This document shows positions 9,549 through 18,208 of a DNA stretch of 64,000 nt, piece after piece. The translations under genes and the position numbers were made by a program. The notes under the pieces are model-generated. The model saw only the letters and a list, made by a program, of their open reading frames with translations. It searched no databases and was not told the DNA's origin. Every line of letters starts with the position of its first letter. Within the stretch, counting starts at the first letter, position 1. The DNA is from Streptomyces sp. NBC_00390 (lineage in GTDB: Bacteria > Actinomycetota > Actinomycetes > Streptomycetales > Streptomycetaceae). The stretch covers positions 1,860,001 through 1,924,000 of the forward strand of contig NZ_CP107945.1 of NCBI RefSeq assembly GCF_036057275.1, in the 5' to 3' direction.

Positions 9549-10220
9549 ATGGCTGCGGCTCAGGGACATTCTTCCGATCATTCCAACGGTGCTGACACCT
9601 CGGACAACGCGGAGCGGAACGCCGTCCCACGCGCGTTCCTGCAGGCGGTCGACGCGCTGCGGGCGGCCCGGCTGCGGCCGGAGATCGAGGCGGACCCGAC
9701 GCGGCCCCCTCAGCGGCTGGCCCCGCACGCGTACGCCCTGGAGGCGGCGGTCGTCGACGGCGACGAGGACCTGGCCGACGGCCGCCTGGTGCTCTTGCAC
9801 GAACCGGCCGGGCACGAGGCATGGCAGGGGACCTTCCGTCTGGTGACGCTGGTGCGCGCCGACCTGGAGCCGGAGATGGCGGCGGATCCGCTGCTTCCGG
9901 AGGTCTGCTGGTCGTGGCTGACGGGGGCGCTGGAGGCGCGCGGGCTGACGTACGGGGAGCCGAGCGGAACTGTCACCCGTGCGGGTTCTCACTACTTCGG
10001 TGGACTCTCGGACCGCCGTCCGGCGACGCAGATCGAGATCCGCGCGTCGTGGACTCCGCGGGAGGGCCAGGGGGGTGTCCCGGACGCCGCCGCACACCTC
10101 GCCGCCTGGTGCGACCTGCTGTGTCAGGTCGCCGGGCTGCCCCCGTCGCCGGCCGGTCCGGCGGACACGGCGACGGGTGTGGTGACCCTTCCGCAGCGGC
10201 GCGGGCCGCAGCAGGCATGA
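9549..10220 (+). CDS. DUF3000 family protein
   Basis: A 223-residue protein of an actinobacterial family of unknown function. ATG at 9549 is chosen over in-frame upstream codons, which would overlap hemE. Typical stretches: AFLQAVDALRAARLRPEIE, RLAPHAYALEAAV, WSWLTGALEARGLTY, GSVTRAGSHYFGGL-like (here TRAGSHYFGGLSDR) and IEIRASWTP. It is soluble, with no signal peptide or membrane segment. The family commonly lies next to hemE and the RNase D gene in actinobacteria (family knowledge), which is the case here. No reaction can be assigned. Confidence 0.8.
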   Translation: MAAAQGHSSDHSNGADTSDNAERNAVPRAFLQAVDALRAARLRPEIEADPTRPPQRLAPHAYALEAAVVDGDEDLADGRLVLLHEPAGHEAWQGTFRLVTLVRADLEPEMAADPLLPEVCWSWLTGALEARGLTYGEPSGTVTRAGSHYFGGLSDRRPATQIEIRASWTPREGQGGVPDAAAHLAAWCDLLCQVAGLPPSPAGPADTATGVVTLPQRRGPQQA

Positions 10221-10383
10221 GCTGATCCGGCACGAGCCACCGCTCGATCCCCGGGACACTGACCGGACGCCGTGCACATGAACGGTTCGCTCGTAGGATG
10301 ATCGATCGCCTGTCCGAATTGCCCCGATTATTACTCACCAAATCGTGATCATTCTCTAAAGGCGGGCAGGTTTGCTGCCGAAG

Positions 10384-10396
10384 AGGTCAATGACCT
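10384..10396. promoter_or_regulatory. Perfect 13-base palindrome upstream of response regulator
   Basis: AGGTCAATGACCT, symmetrical about one base, lies 67 bases before the GTG of the regulator gene in a locally AT-rich stretch (10310-10400). The position and symmetry suit a transcription-factor operator. No factor is identified. Confidence 0.4.
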
Positions 10397-10462
10397 AACT
10401 GCACGGTTCGCCCCGGCTTCATCCCCGAGCCGGCTCCGTCCCGCACCTTTCCAGGAGGCCTG

Positions 10463-11125
10463 GTGTCCGTTCTACTCGAGCAGCCCGCAAGCCTGGTCGC
10501 CTACCGCCCGAACAAGCCGACGGCCATGGTCGTCGTGGCCGACCCGCGCGTCCGTTCCACCGTCACCCGCCACCTGTGGGCACTCGGGGTCCGCGACGTG
10601 ATCGAGGCGTCGTCCATCGCGGAGGCTCGTCCCCGCGTCGGCAACCCGCGTGACATCTGCGTTGCCGACGTCCACCTGCCCGACGGTTCCGGGCTGACCC
10701 TGCTGTCCGAGACCCGCGCCGCGGGCTGGCCCAACGGCCTCGCGCTCTCCGCCGCCGACGACATCGGCGCCGTGCGCAACGCGCTCGCGGGCGGGGTCAA
10801 GGGCTATGTGGTCACCGGCACTCGCACCAACATCGGACACCCCACCCGTCCCGGCGCCTCCCCCCTCGGCGCCGCGGCCGGGCGTATGCACCGCCGCCCC
10901 CCGGGTGCCCCGAGCCACCCGGGCGGCTACCGCGAGCTGTCCGGACGGGAGGTCGAGGTGCTGCGCCTGGTCGCCGAAGGCCAGTCCAACAAGGCGATCG
11001 GAGTCTCGATGGGCCTGTCCGCACTGACCGTCAAGAGCCACCTCGCCCGCATCGCACGCAAACTCGGCACGGGCGACCGCGCCGGAATGGTCGCCGTGGC
11101 ACTGCGCACCGGCATCATCCACTGA
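10463..11125 (+). CDS. NarL/LuxR-type response regulator
   Basis: A 220-residue regulator with GTG start 5 bases after AGGAGG. Receiver-like N-terminus (about 20-120): phospho-acceptor candidate Asp in CVADVHLPDGSG and Lys in GVKGYVV are kept, but the first acidic pair is reduced to VVVADP. A flexible Gly/Pro-rich linker (GHPTRPGASPLGAAAG) leads to a C-terminal LuxR helix-turn-helix: ELSGREVEVLRLVAEGQS, then SALTVKSHLARIARKLGTGDR. No histidine kinase gene is adjacent, so it is an orphan. A conserved orphan regulator occupies this position in Streptomyces (from memory); target genes unknown. Confidence 0.85.
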   Translation: MSVLLEQPASLVAYRPNKPTAMVVVADPRVRSTVTRHLWALGVRDVIEASSIAEARPRVGNPRDICVADVHLPDGSGLTLLSETRAAGWPNGLALSAADDIGAVRNALAGGVKGYVVTGTRTNIGHPTRPGASPLGAAAGRMHRRPPGAPSHPGGYRELSGREVEVLRLVAEGQSNKAIGVSMGLSALTVKSHLARIARKLGTGDRAGMVAVALRTGIIH

Positions 11126-11142
11126 CCGCCGTACCGATCTTC

Positions 11143-11178
11143 CGCGCCCGTCGACGGAACGTTCCGTCGACGGGCGCG
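11143..11178. terminator. Perfect 36-base palindrome between regulator and RNase D gene
   Basis: Two 18-base arms (11143-11160 and 11161-11178) abut with no spacer; centre AACGTT. It starts 18 bases after the regulator stop and ends 25 bases before the RNase D GTG. Terminator of the regulator is the simplest reading; a role as operator of the next gene cannot be excluded. Confidence 0.65.
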
Positions 11179-11191
11179 TTCCGTTCACAGA

Positions 11192-11204
11192 TACCCTTGA
11201 CACG
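11192..11204 (+). promoter_or_regulatory. Candidate -10 element and leaderless start for RNase D
   Basis: TACCCT (11192-11197, TANNNT form) ends 6 bases before the GTG at 11204, and no Shine-Dalgarno sequence precedes the GTG. Together this suggests that transcription begins at or next to the start codon. Confidence 0.4.
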
Positions 11205-12481
11205 TGACCGACGCCCAAGAGACCGCAGCAGAGACAGCACTGCGAACCACCGGGGGCGCTCCCCTGGACGACGTCGAACCGGCGCCGATCCCTTTGCTGG
11301 AGCCCCGTGAAGGCATTCCGCCGGTGGTCGCGGACGACCTTGCCCTCGCCGAGGTGATCGCCGCCTTCGCGGCGGGCACCGGCCCCGTCGCCGTCGACGC
11401 CGAGCGCGCCTCCGGTTACCGGTACGGCCAGCGGGCCTACCTCGTACAGCTGCGCCGCGAGGGCGCGGGTACGGCGCTGATCGACCCGGTCGGCTGTCCC
11501 GACCTGTCCGGGCTCGGCGAGGCGCTGGCCGGTACGGAGTGGATCCTGCACGCGGCCACCCAGGACCTGCCGTGCCTGCGTGAAATAGGCATGCTTCCCA
11601 CCAGCCTGTTCGACACCGAGCTGGCGGGCCGGCTCGCGGGGTTCCCCCGGGTCGGACTCGGCGCGATGGTCGAGGGCGTGCTCGGCTACGCCCTGGAGAA
11701 GGGCCACTCGGCGGTCGACTGGTCCACCCGCCCGCTGCCGGAGCCCTGGCTGCGCTACGCCGCGCTCGACGTGGAACTGCTGGTCGATCTGCGGGACGCG
11801 CTGGAGAAGGAGCTGGACCGGCAGGGCAAGCTCGAATGGGCCCACCAGGAGTTCGACGCGATCGTCTCGGCCCCGCCCGCTCCCCCGCGCAAGGACCCGT
11901 GGCGCCGCACGTCCGGGATGCACAAGGTGCGCCGACGCCGTCAGATGGCCGTCGTACGGGAGCTGTGGACAGCGCGCGACAAGATCGCACAGCGGCGTGA
12001 CGTGTCACCCGGCAAGGTGCTCGGCGACGCCGCGATCGTGGAGGCCGCGCTCGCCGTGCCTGTGAACGTGCATGCACTGACCGCACTGCCCGGATTCGGG
12101 CACCGGATGGGCCGGCGCGCTCTGGAGCAGTGGCAGTCGGCGGTCGACCGGGCGAGGGAACTGCCCGAGTCGGAGCTGCCGCAGCCCGGCCAGCCGCTGA
12201 ACGGCCCGCCGCCGCCGCGCGCCTGGGCCGACAAGGATCCGGCGGCCGCGGCACGGCTGTCGGCGGCGCGGGCAGCCGTCTCGGCGCTCGCGGAGGAGCT
12301 GAACCTGCCGCAGGAGAACCTGATCACTCCGGACACGGTCCGCCGGGTGTGCTGGGAGCCGCCGGCGGAGTCCTCGGTCGCTGCGGTGTCGGACACGCTG
12401 TCCGGTCTCGGAGCCCGCCCCTGGCAGATCGGGCTGGTGGCACCTCTGCTGGCGACCGCGCTGACGGCGCAGCCGGCCTGA
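11204..12481 (+). CDS. rnd: Ribonuclease D (HRDC domain protein)
   Basis: 3'-5' exoribonuclease of the DEDD superfamily, 425 residues. Exonuclease domain about 45-215: motif I VAVDAERASGYRY, motif II HAATQDLPCL (the Asp), motif III LRYAALDVELL (Tyr and Asp). An HRDC domain follows near 245-320 (VVRELWTARDKIAQRRDVSPGK type), and a C-terminal helical tail. It trims structured RNA 3' ends such as tRNA precursors. The acidic motif I reads DAE, as in RNase D. The gene stands alone, with strong palindromes on both sides. Confidence 0.92.
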   Translation: MTDAQETAAETALRTTGGAPLDDVEPAPIPLLEPREGIPPVVADDLALAEVIAAFAAGTGPVAVDAERASGYRYGQRAYLVQLRREGAGTALIDPVGCPDLSGLGEALAGTEWILHAATQDLPCLREIGMLPTSLFDTELAGRLAGFPRVGLGAMVEGVLGYALEKGHSAVDWSTRPLPEPWLRYAALDVELLVDLRDALEKELDRQGKLEWAHQEFDAIVSAPPAPPRKDPWRRTSGMHKVRRRRQMAVVRELWTARDKIAQRRDVSPGKVLGDAAIVEAALAVPVNVHALTALPGFGHRMGRRALEQWQSAVDRARELPESELPQPGQPLNGPPPPRAWADKDPAAAARLSAARAAVSALAEELNLPQENLITPDTVRRVCWEPPAESSVAAVSDTLSGLGARPWQIGLVAPLLATALTAQPA

Positions 12482-12615
12482 GCCGTGTGTGACACGTCCC
12501 GCCTGGCGCGCGACGCCCGGCACGCACTCCCCCGGAGCTTCGCCTGGGGGTACCCATTGCGTTGTCGGAGTCATCCAAGTGCGTCCAGTACGAGGATGAC
12601 CTCCCCCGGCCTCCG

Positions 12616-12641
12616 GCAGGGCGGTACCCCCACCGCCCTGC
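12616..12641. terminator. RNase D terminator hairpin
   Basis: A 10-base perfect stem (12616-12625 with 12632-12641) and 6-base loop, 135 bases after the RNase D stop in a 407-base gap. A weaker C-run/G-run hairpin lies at about 12528-12550. Nothing protein-like is seen in the gap. Confidence 0.6.
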
Positions 12642-12787
12642 GACTGCACGCACCGGACGCCGCGCACCCCGCCCTGCGGGCGGACGGCGCCATGTGCCGG
12701 ACACGGCCTGGCCGGGGGGCGGGCCCGCTGCGGCGGGCCGTCTCCCCGCACCCGTCCGTGTGACGTTCGCCGCTCCCGCCACGAGGG

Positions 12788-12808
12788 GTGGGCAACCTGG
12801 TTACCCAC
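12788..12808. promoter_or_regulatory. Inverted repeat upstream of the fadAB operon
   Basis: GTGGGCAAC-CTG-GTTACCCAC: 9-base arms with one mismatch, about 80 bases before the thiolase GTG. It precedes the TAGCATGAG stretch, so it would lie over or near the promoter. Likely operator of a fatty-acid-responsive repressor (inference). Confidence 0.45.
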
Positions 12809-12888
12809 AAGTAGCATGAGGGCAGCAAGCGCGCGCTTAGCCGCGTGCAACGCAGCAGTGCCACCCCGCACCCTGGAGGAGAGCCATC

Positions 12889-14109
12889 GTGCCTCGTACC
12901 GTCAGGGACGTCGTCTTCGTCGACGGCGTCCGCACCCCGTTCGGCAAGGCGGGCCCGAAGGGCATCTACCACGAGACCCGCGCCGACGACCTCGTCGTGA
13001 AGGCGATCCGGGAGCTGCTGCGCCGCAACCCGGGTCTCGACCCCGCCAAGATCGACGAGGTCGCCATCGCCGCGACCACCCAGATCGGTGACCAGGGTCT
13101 GACCCTCGGCCGCACCGCGGGCATCCTCGCCGGTCTGCCGCAGTCCGTTCCCGGCTACTCCATCGACCGCATGTGCGCCGGTGCCCTGACCGCCGTCACC
13201 TCGGTCGCCGGTTCGATCGCCTTCGGTGCGTACGACGCCGTGATCGCCGGTGGTGTCGAGCACATGGGCCGTCACCCCATGGGTGAGGGTGTCGACCCGA
13301 ACCCGCGCTTCGTGTCGGAGAAGCTCGTCGACGAGTCCGCCCTCTTCATGGGTATGACCGCCGAGAACCTGCACGACCGTTACCCGCAGATCACCAAGCA
13401 GCGCACCGACGAGTACGCCGTGCGCTCGCAGGAGAAGGCCGCCAAGGCGTACGCCGACGGCAAGATCCAGCAGGACCTGGTGCCGGTCTCCGTCCGCCGT
13501 ACCAACCCCGAGGCCGGGGAGACCGGCTGGGGCCTGGTCACCGCCGACGAGCCGATGCGCCCGGGCACCACGCTGGAGTCCCTCGCGGGTCTGAAGACGC
13601 CGTTCCGTGTGCACGGCCGCGTCACCGCGGGCAACGCCGCCGGTCTCAACGACGGTGCCACCGCGTCGATCATCGCCTCCGAGGACTTCGCCCGGGAGAA
13701 CAACCTCCCGGTCAAGATGCGCCTGGTCTCGTACGCCTTCGCCGGCGTCGAGCCCGAGGTCATGGGCTACGGCCCGATCCCCTCGACCGAGAAGGCTCTC
13801 GCCCAGGCGGGCCTCACGATCGAGGACATCAACCTCTTCGAGATCAACGAGGCCTTCGCCGTGCAGGTGCTGGCCTTCCTCGACCACTACGGCATCGCCG
13901 ACGACGACCCGCGCGTCAACCAGTACGGCGGCGCCATCGCCTACGGCCACCCGCTGGCCTCCTCGGGTGTGCGTCTGATGACGCAGCTGGCCCGCCAGTT
14001 CGAGGAGCAGCCGGAGGTCCGCTACGGCCTCACCACGATGTGCGTCGGCTTCGGCATGGGCGCCACCGTGATCTGGGAGAACCCGCACTTCGACGGAGGC
14101 AACAAGTGA
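12889..14109 (+). CDS. fadA: Acetyl-CoA acyltransferase (thiolase, FadA-like)
   Basis: Thiolytic last step of fatty-acid beta-oxidation. 406 residues, GTG start with GGAGGAG 8 bases ahead. The nucleophilic Cys lies in SIDRMCAGALTA, the His in YGGAIAYGHPLASSGVR, and the second active-site Cys in GLTTMCVGFGMG; NEAFAVQVLAF is the family NEAFA motif. Its stop overlaps the start of the next gene (GTGA), so the two subunits of a trifunctional-type complex are translationally coupled. Long-chain acyl-CoA is the expected substrate because of the FadB partner. Confidence 0.93.
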   Translation: MPRTVRDVVFVDGVRTPFGKAGPKGIYHETRADDLVVKAIRELLRRNPGLDPAKIDEVAIAATTQIGDQGLTLGRTAGILAGLPQSVPGYSIDRMCAGALTAVTSVAGSIAFGAYDAVIAGGVEHMGRHPMGEGVDPNPRFVSEKLVDESALFMGMTAENLHDRYPQITKQRTDEYAVRSQEKAAKAYADGKIQQDLVPVSVRRTNPEAGETGWGLVTADEPMRPGTTLESLAGLKTPFRVHGRVTAGNAAGLNDGATASIIASEDFARENNLPVKMRLVSYAFAGVEPEVMGYGPIPSTEKALAQAGLTIEDINLFEINEAFAVQVLAFLDHYGIADDDPRVNQYGGAIAYGHPLASSGVRLMTQLARQFEEQPEVRYGLTTMCVGFGMGATVIWENPHFDGGNK

Positions 14110-16235
14110 GCACCACCGCTGAGCTCCTGAAGGGCGCGGCCGAGCTGTTCCCGGACGAGGTCGTCACGCAGGCGCACGTGCGCCACCTCGACCTTCCCGG
14201 CGGCGCGGGCACGTTCGCCCTCATCACCCTGGACAACGGCTTCGACCACACCAAGCCGACCACCTTCGGCCCCCAGTCGCTGGCGAACCTGAACGCCGCC
14301 ATCGACCAGGTCGAGAAGGAGGCCGCCGAGGGTGCGATCGTCGGCGCCGGTGTCACCGGAAAGCCGTTCATCTTCGCGGTCGGCGCCGACCTCAAGGGCG
14401 TGGAGCTGCTCAAGCAGCACTCCGACGCGCTGGCCATCGGCAAGGGCGGCCACGAGGTCTTCAAGCGCCTCGCGTCCCTCGCCGTCCCGACCTTCGCGTA
14501 CTACAACGGCGCGGCCATGGGCGGCGGTGTCGAGGTCGGTCTGCACTGCACCTACCGGACCGTCTCGAAGGCCCTGCCGGCCTTCTCGCTGCCCGAGGTC
14601 TTCCTGGGTCTCGTCCCGGGCTGGGGCGGCTGCACGATCCTGCCGAACCTGATCGGCGCGGACCGCGCGGTCTCGGTGATCATCGAGAACTCGCTCAACC
14701 AGAACAAGCAGCTCAAGGGCCGGCAGGTCTTCGACCTCGGGATCGCCGACGCGATCTTCGAGGGTGCGGACTTCCTTGAGCAGTCGCTGATCTGGACGGC
14801 GTCCGTCCTCAAGGGCGAGACCGCTGTCGAGCGCGCCGAGATCGACCGTGGTGAGGCCTGGGACCAGGCCGTGGCCCGCGGCCGGTTCATCGCCGACTCC
14901 AAGGTGCACGGCGCAGCCCCGGCCGCGTACCGCGCCCTCGACATCATCGAGGCGTCCAAGGACGGAGACCTGCAGAAGGGCTTCGACGCCGAGGACGTGG
15001 CGCTCGCCGACCTGATCATGGGCGGCGAACTGCGCTCCGGCATCTACGCCTTCAACCTGGTGCAGAAGCGCGGCAAGCGCCCCGCGGGTGCCCCGGACAA
15101 GTCGCTGGCCCGCCCGGTCACCAAGGTCGGCGTCGTCGGCGCCGGTCTGATGGCCTCTCAGCTGGCCCTGCTCTTCCTGCGCCGCCTCGAGGTGCCGGTC
15201 GTGCTGACCGACATCGACCAGGAGCGCGTCGACAAGGGTGTGGGCTACGTCCACGCCGAGATCGAGAAGCTGCTGGGCAAGGGCCGGATCAACCAGGACA
15301 AGGCCAACCGCCTCAAGGCCCTGGTCTCCGGTGTGCTCGACAAGGCCGAGGGCTTCGCGGACGCGGACTTCATCATCGAGGCCGTGTTCGAGGAGATGTC
15401 CGTCAAGCAGAAGGTGTTCGCGGAGGTCGAGGCCGTCGCCCCGGCGCACGCGATCCTCGCCACCAACACCTCTTCGCTGTCGGTGACCGAGATGGCCTCC
15501 AAGCTCCAGCACCCGGAGCGCGTGGTCGGCTTCCACTTCTTCAACCCCGTCGCGATCCTGCCGCTGCTGGAGATCGTCCGCGGTGAGAAGACGGACGACG
15601 CCTCCCTCGCCACCGCCTTCGGTGTCGCGAAGAAGCTGAAGAAGACCGCGGTCCTCACCAAGGACGCCCCGGCGTTCGTCGTGAACCGCATCCTGACCCG
15701 CTTCATGGGCGAGATCCAGAACGTCATCGACGAGGGCACCCCGGTGGCCACCGCCGAGAAGGCCATCGAGCCGCTCGGTCTGCCGATGTCGCCGCTGGTG
15801 CTGCTCGAGCTCGTCGGCCCGGCCATCGGTCTGCATGTCTCCGAGACCCTCAACCGCTCCTTCCCGGAGCGCTTCACGGTCTCCGAGAACCTGGCCGCGG
15901 TCGTCAAGGCCGGCAAGCGCGGCTTCTACGTCTACGACTCGGGCAAGCCCGAGCTGGACCCGGAGGTCGCCGCCCTCCTCAAGCAGGGCGATGTCGTCCT
16001 GACGGAGGAGCAGGTCCGCGCCCGCGTCCTGGACGCGGTCGCGCAGGAGATCGGTCTGATGCTCCAGGAGGGTGTCGTGGCCGAGGCCCAGGACATCGAC
16101 CTCTGCCTGATCACGGGCGCCGGCTGGCCCTTCCACCTGGGCGGCATCACGCCGTACCTGGACCGTGAGGGTGTCTCGGAGCGCGTGAACGGCAAGCCGT
16201 TCCTGGCTCAGGGCGTCGCGAGCGTCCCGGCGTAA
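14106..16235 (+). CDS. fadB: 3-hydroxyacyl-CoA dehydrogenase / enoyl-CoA hydratase (FadB-like)
   Basis: Bifunctional beta-oxidation enzyme, 709 residues, starting at a GTG that overlaps the thiolase stop. The N-terminal crotonase domain (about 1-200) shows the FAVGADLKGVELL loop and YYNGAAMGGGVEVGLHC oxyanion region followed by ALPEVFLGLVPGWGG-type sequence. A linker leads to the NAD-binding Rossmann domain near 335 (VGVVGAGLMASQLALLFLRR) and the dehydrogenase segment VVGFHFFNPVAILPLLEIV with the catalytic His. C-terminal helical domains complete the protein. Forms a complex with the thiolase. A strong hairpin ends the operon immediately afterwards. Confidence 0.93.
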   Translation: MSTTAELLKGAAELFPDEVVTQAHVRHLDLPGGAGTFALITLDNGFDHTKPTTFGPQSLANLNAAIDQVEKEAAEGAIVGAGVTGKPFIFAVGADLKGVELLKQHSDALAIGKGGHEVFKRLASLAVPTFAYYNGAAMGGGVEVGLHCTYRTVSKALPAFSLPEVFLGLVPGWGGCTILPNLIGADRAVSVIIENSLNQNKQLKGRQVFDLGIADAIFEGADFLEQSLIWTASVLKGETAVERAEIDRGEAWDQAVARGRFIADSKVHGAAPAAYRALDIIEASKDGDLQKGFDAEDVALADLIMGGELRSGIYAFNLVQKRGKRPAGAPDKSLARPVTKVGVVGAGLMASQLALLFLRRLEVPVVLTDIDQERVDKGVGYVHAEIEKLLGKGRINQDKANRLKALVSGVLDKAEGFADADFIIEAVFEEMSVKQKVFAEVEAVAPAHAILATNTSSLSVTEMASKLQHPERVVGFHFFNPVAILPLLEIVRGEKTDDASLATAFGVAKKLKKTAVLTKDAPAFVVNRILTRFMGEIQNVIDEGTPVATAEKAIEPLGLPMSPLVLLELVGPAIGLHVSETLNRSFPERFTVSENLAAVVKAGKRGFYVYDSGKPELDPEVAALLKQGDVVLTEEQVRARVLDAVAQEIGLMLQEGVVAEAQDIDLCLITGAGWPFHLGGITPYLDREGVSERVNGKPFLAQGVASVPA

Positions 16236-16249
16236 CGCCGACAGCACGA

Positions 16250-16290
16250 AGCACGGGCCGTACGGGAGGAGTTCCCGTACGGCCCGTGCT
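16250..16290 (+). terminator. fadAB terminator
   Basis: Perfect 18-base stem (16250-16267 with 16273-16290), 5-base loop, 14 bases after the FadB stop, followed by CTTTC. Confidence 0.85.
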
Positions 16291-16759
16291 CTTTCGCGCC
16301 CCTTCGTCCCGGCGGGCCGACCGGATCCGCCGGCCGCGGTCCGCGGCACCGGCTGAAGCAACTGTCCTGCAGCTGTACGGCAAGGCGCCCGTCACGCAGA
16401 GGACGACCGCTCGGACTCTCGGCCGGCCCGGTCCCCTTCGAGGACCTCGACGACGTGCTCGCCTTCGTTCCAGAGGGCCGCTGCGATCTCGCCTGCCTCG
16501 CGCCGTGTTCACGGACCGCCTCTCCTGACGTTCGCAGGTTGGATCAAGTAGCTTTGCATTCACCTCTTGATCGCTGGAGAGTCACAGTACGTTCCCGTAC
16601 GATCACTCGGTCGCTCCCCTGCTCGGTACAGGCACGCCCGGACAAGGCCGTGCCACCGGGCCCGTCCGTTCGTCCGCGTGGCAGCAGCCCCCACACCCAT
16701 GGCGGTTCACGGCGACGCGATGACACCTGCCCGACCGGGCTCAGCACGAAGGTTGGACC
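16291..16759. other. 470-base spacer without a credible gene
   Basis: No complete gene is seen. One plus-strand stretch around 16430-16490 reads PFEDLDDVLAFVPEGRCDLA and looks protein-like but is short and has no start or continuation. A 7-base inverted repeat GATCAAG/CTTGATC (16542-16548, 16566-16572) and a local AT-rich patch (16540-16570) may belong to the promoter of the LytR-family gene. Confidence 0.4.
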
Positions 16760-17818
16760 ATGGCTGACGAAGGCGGCCGCAGAGAGCGGACCGGCTCCGC
16801 GAAGCGGCCCGTTCTGCGGATCATTCTCGGAACGCTGCTCGTACTCGTCCTTGCCTCGGCTGGGACCGGCTACTGGCTCTGCAGCAGCCTCGACGACAAC
16901 ATCGAGTCGTTCGACATCGACGACGCCGTCAACGGCGAGCGTCCCGAGAAGCTCGCCACCGGAGCCAAGGACATCCTCGTGCTCGGCTCCGACGCGCGCT
17001 CGGGGAACAACAAGGACCTTGCCGGCGGCAACGCGGGCGGCACCGCGCGTTCCGACACCGCCCTGGTCGTCCACGTACCCGAGGGCCGCCAGAAGGCCGT
17101 GGCCGTCAGCATTCCGCGCGACACTCTGGTGACTCGGCCCGAGTGCACCGGGAAGAACGGCTCCACACTCCCCTCCGCCGAGCGGGTGATGTTCAACTCC
17201 GTCTACACCAGCGCCGGTCCGGCTTGTGTGATCAAGACCGTGGAGAAGATGTCCGGGGTCCGGATCGATCACTACATGGAGATCGACTTCTCCGGCTTCA
17301 AGGACCTGGTCGACGCGATCGGCGGCGTGACCGTCGAGGTGGACCAGCCGATCCAGGACAAGGAATCCGGTCTCGACCTCACGGCCGGGGCCCACAAGCT
17401 CAACGGCGCCCAGTCGCTGGCCTTCGTCCGGACGCGGCACGGGATCGGCGACGGCAGCGACCTCGGCCGGATCGGTCTGCAGCAGCAGTTCATGCTGGCG
17501 CTGCTCAACGAGGTGAAATCGCAGGACCTGCTGGGCAGTCCCGCCAAGTCGTTCACGATCGCGGACTCGCTCACCAAGTCCTTGACCACCGACTCCGGCC
17601 TGGACTCGCTCACCAAGCTCGCGGAGTTCGCGCGCAGCATGCAGGGCGTCGCCCCCGCTTCGATGGAGACCATCATGCTGCCGGTCAGGTACGACAAGGC
17701 GGACCCGAACCGTGTCGTGGCTGCCGAGCCGCAGGCCGGCCGGCTGTGGCAGGCGGTCCGCGACGACGCGGACATTCCGGCCGCCGCAAAGGAATCCCCG
17801 GCGACCGGCGGACCGTGA
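16760..17818 (+). CDS. LytR-CpsA-Psr (LCP) family protein
   Basis: A 352-residue membrane-anchored protein: short basic cytoplasmic tail, one membrane helix at about 20-42 (ILGTLLVLVLASAGTGYWL), then an extracellular LCP domain. LCP enzymes transfer undecaprenyl-linked glycopolymers such as teichoic acids or arabinogalactan to peptidoglycan. Signature segments: DILVLGSDARSG, RSDTALVVHVPEG, AVSIPRDTLVTRPEC (pyrophosphate-binding Arg), YMEIDFSGFKDLVDAIGGV and LAFVRTRHGIGDGSDLGRI with the Arg pair. No LytR_C domain is present after it. Start at 16760 follows GAAGG. Confidence 0.9.
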   Translation: MADEGGRRERTGSAKRPVLRIILGTLLVLVLASAGTGYWLCSSLDDNIESFDIDDAVNGERPEKLATGAKDILVLGSDARSGNNKDLAGGNAGGTARSDTALVVHVPEGRQKAVAVSIPRDTLVTRPECTGKNGSTLPSAERVMFNSVYTSAGPACVIKTVEKMSGVRIDHYMEIDFSGFKDLVDAIGGVTVEVDQPIQDKESGLDLTAGAHKLNGAQSLAFVRTRHGIGDGSDLGRIGLQQQFMLALLNEVKSQDLLGSPAKSFTIADSLTKSLTTDSGLDSLTKLAEFARSMQGVAPASMETIMLPVRYDKADPNRVVAAEPQAGRLWQAVRDDADIPAAAKESPATGGP

Positions 17819-17979
17819 CGCCTGCGCCAACGGCTCAGAAGGAATCTCCTGATCCTTCGTCAACTACCGTGTGGTAGGGCTTGTTTACCGTGAATCCGCG
17901 GGTCCAGACTGGCGCCACTTCGCATGCCGGTGTCACCGTCGGCATCGGCCGCCCCCGGCATGCAGGGGTGGTGATCGCC

Positions 17980-18204
17980 ATGCCCAGCAAGGTTGGGTCG
18001 GTCAGCCAGATCCGCTACGAGGAGATCGTCGCGGAGCCCGGCAGCTCGTGTCGCAGCAGTCCCGGTGCCAGTTCAATATCGGAGACCTCGCCCTGGAGAT
18101 CGAGCCACTGCGGGATCGAAGCGGCGCACAGCCTGATCCCGGCGAGGAGTTGTTCACCGTCGAAGAGGCTTTGGGACTGTTCGCCGAGGACATCGGGATC
18201 TGGC
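17980..18204 (+). pseudogene. DUF6192/RacO-like gene fragment, frameshifted
   Basis: An ATG at 17980 opens MPSKVGSVSQIRYEEIVAEP in one frame. At about 18037 the reading must move to another frame (one base missing) to continue RQLVSQQSRCQFNIGDLALE and GEELFTVEEALGLFAEDIGI. Together these resemble the N-terminal half of a Streptomyces DUF6192-type DNA-binding protein (family named from memory). Similarity ends near 18200, where transporter sequence begins. The N-terminal half is thus frameshifted and the rest is gone. Confidence 0.5.
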
Positions 18205-18208
18205 CGCT

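Noticed and set aside
14022..16361. A 779-codon open frame on the minus strand opposite fadB
   Set aside because: Antisense shadow of a high-GC gene: the sense strand encodes an unmistakable FadB with all motifs, while the antisense product is Arg/Asp/Gly-rich and matches nothing.
16430..16560. Protein-like piece PFEDLDDVLAFVPEGRCDLA as a gene remnant
   Set aside because: Too short, no start, no recognisable family; kept only as a remark in the spacer entry.
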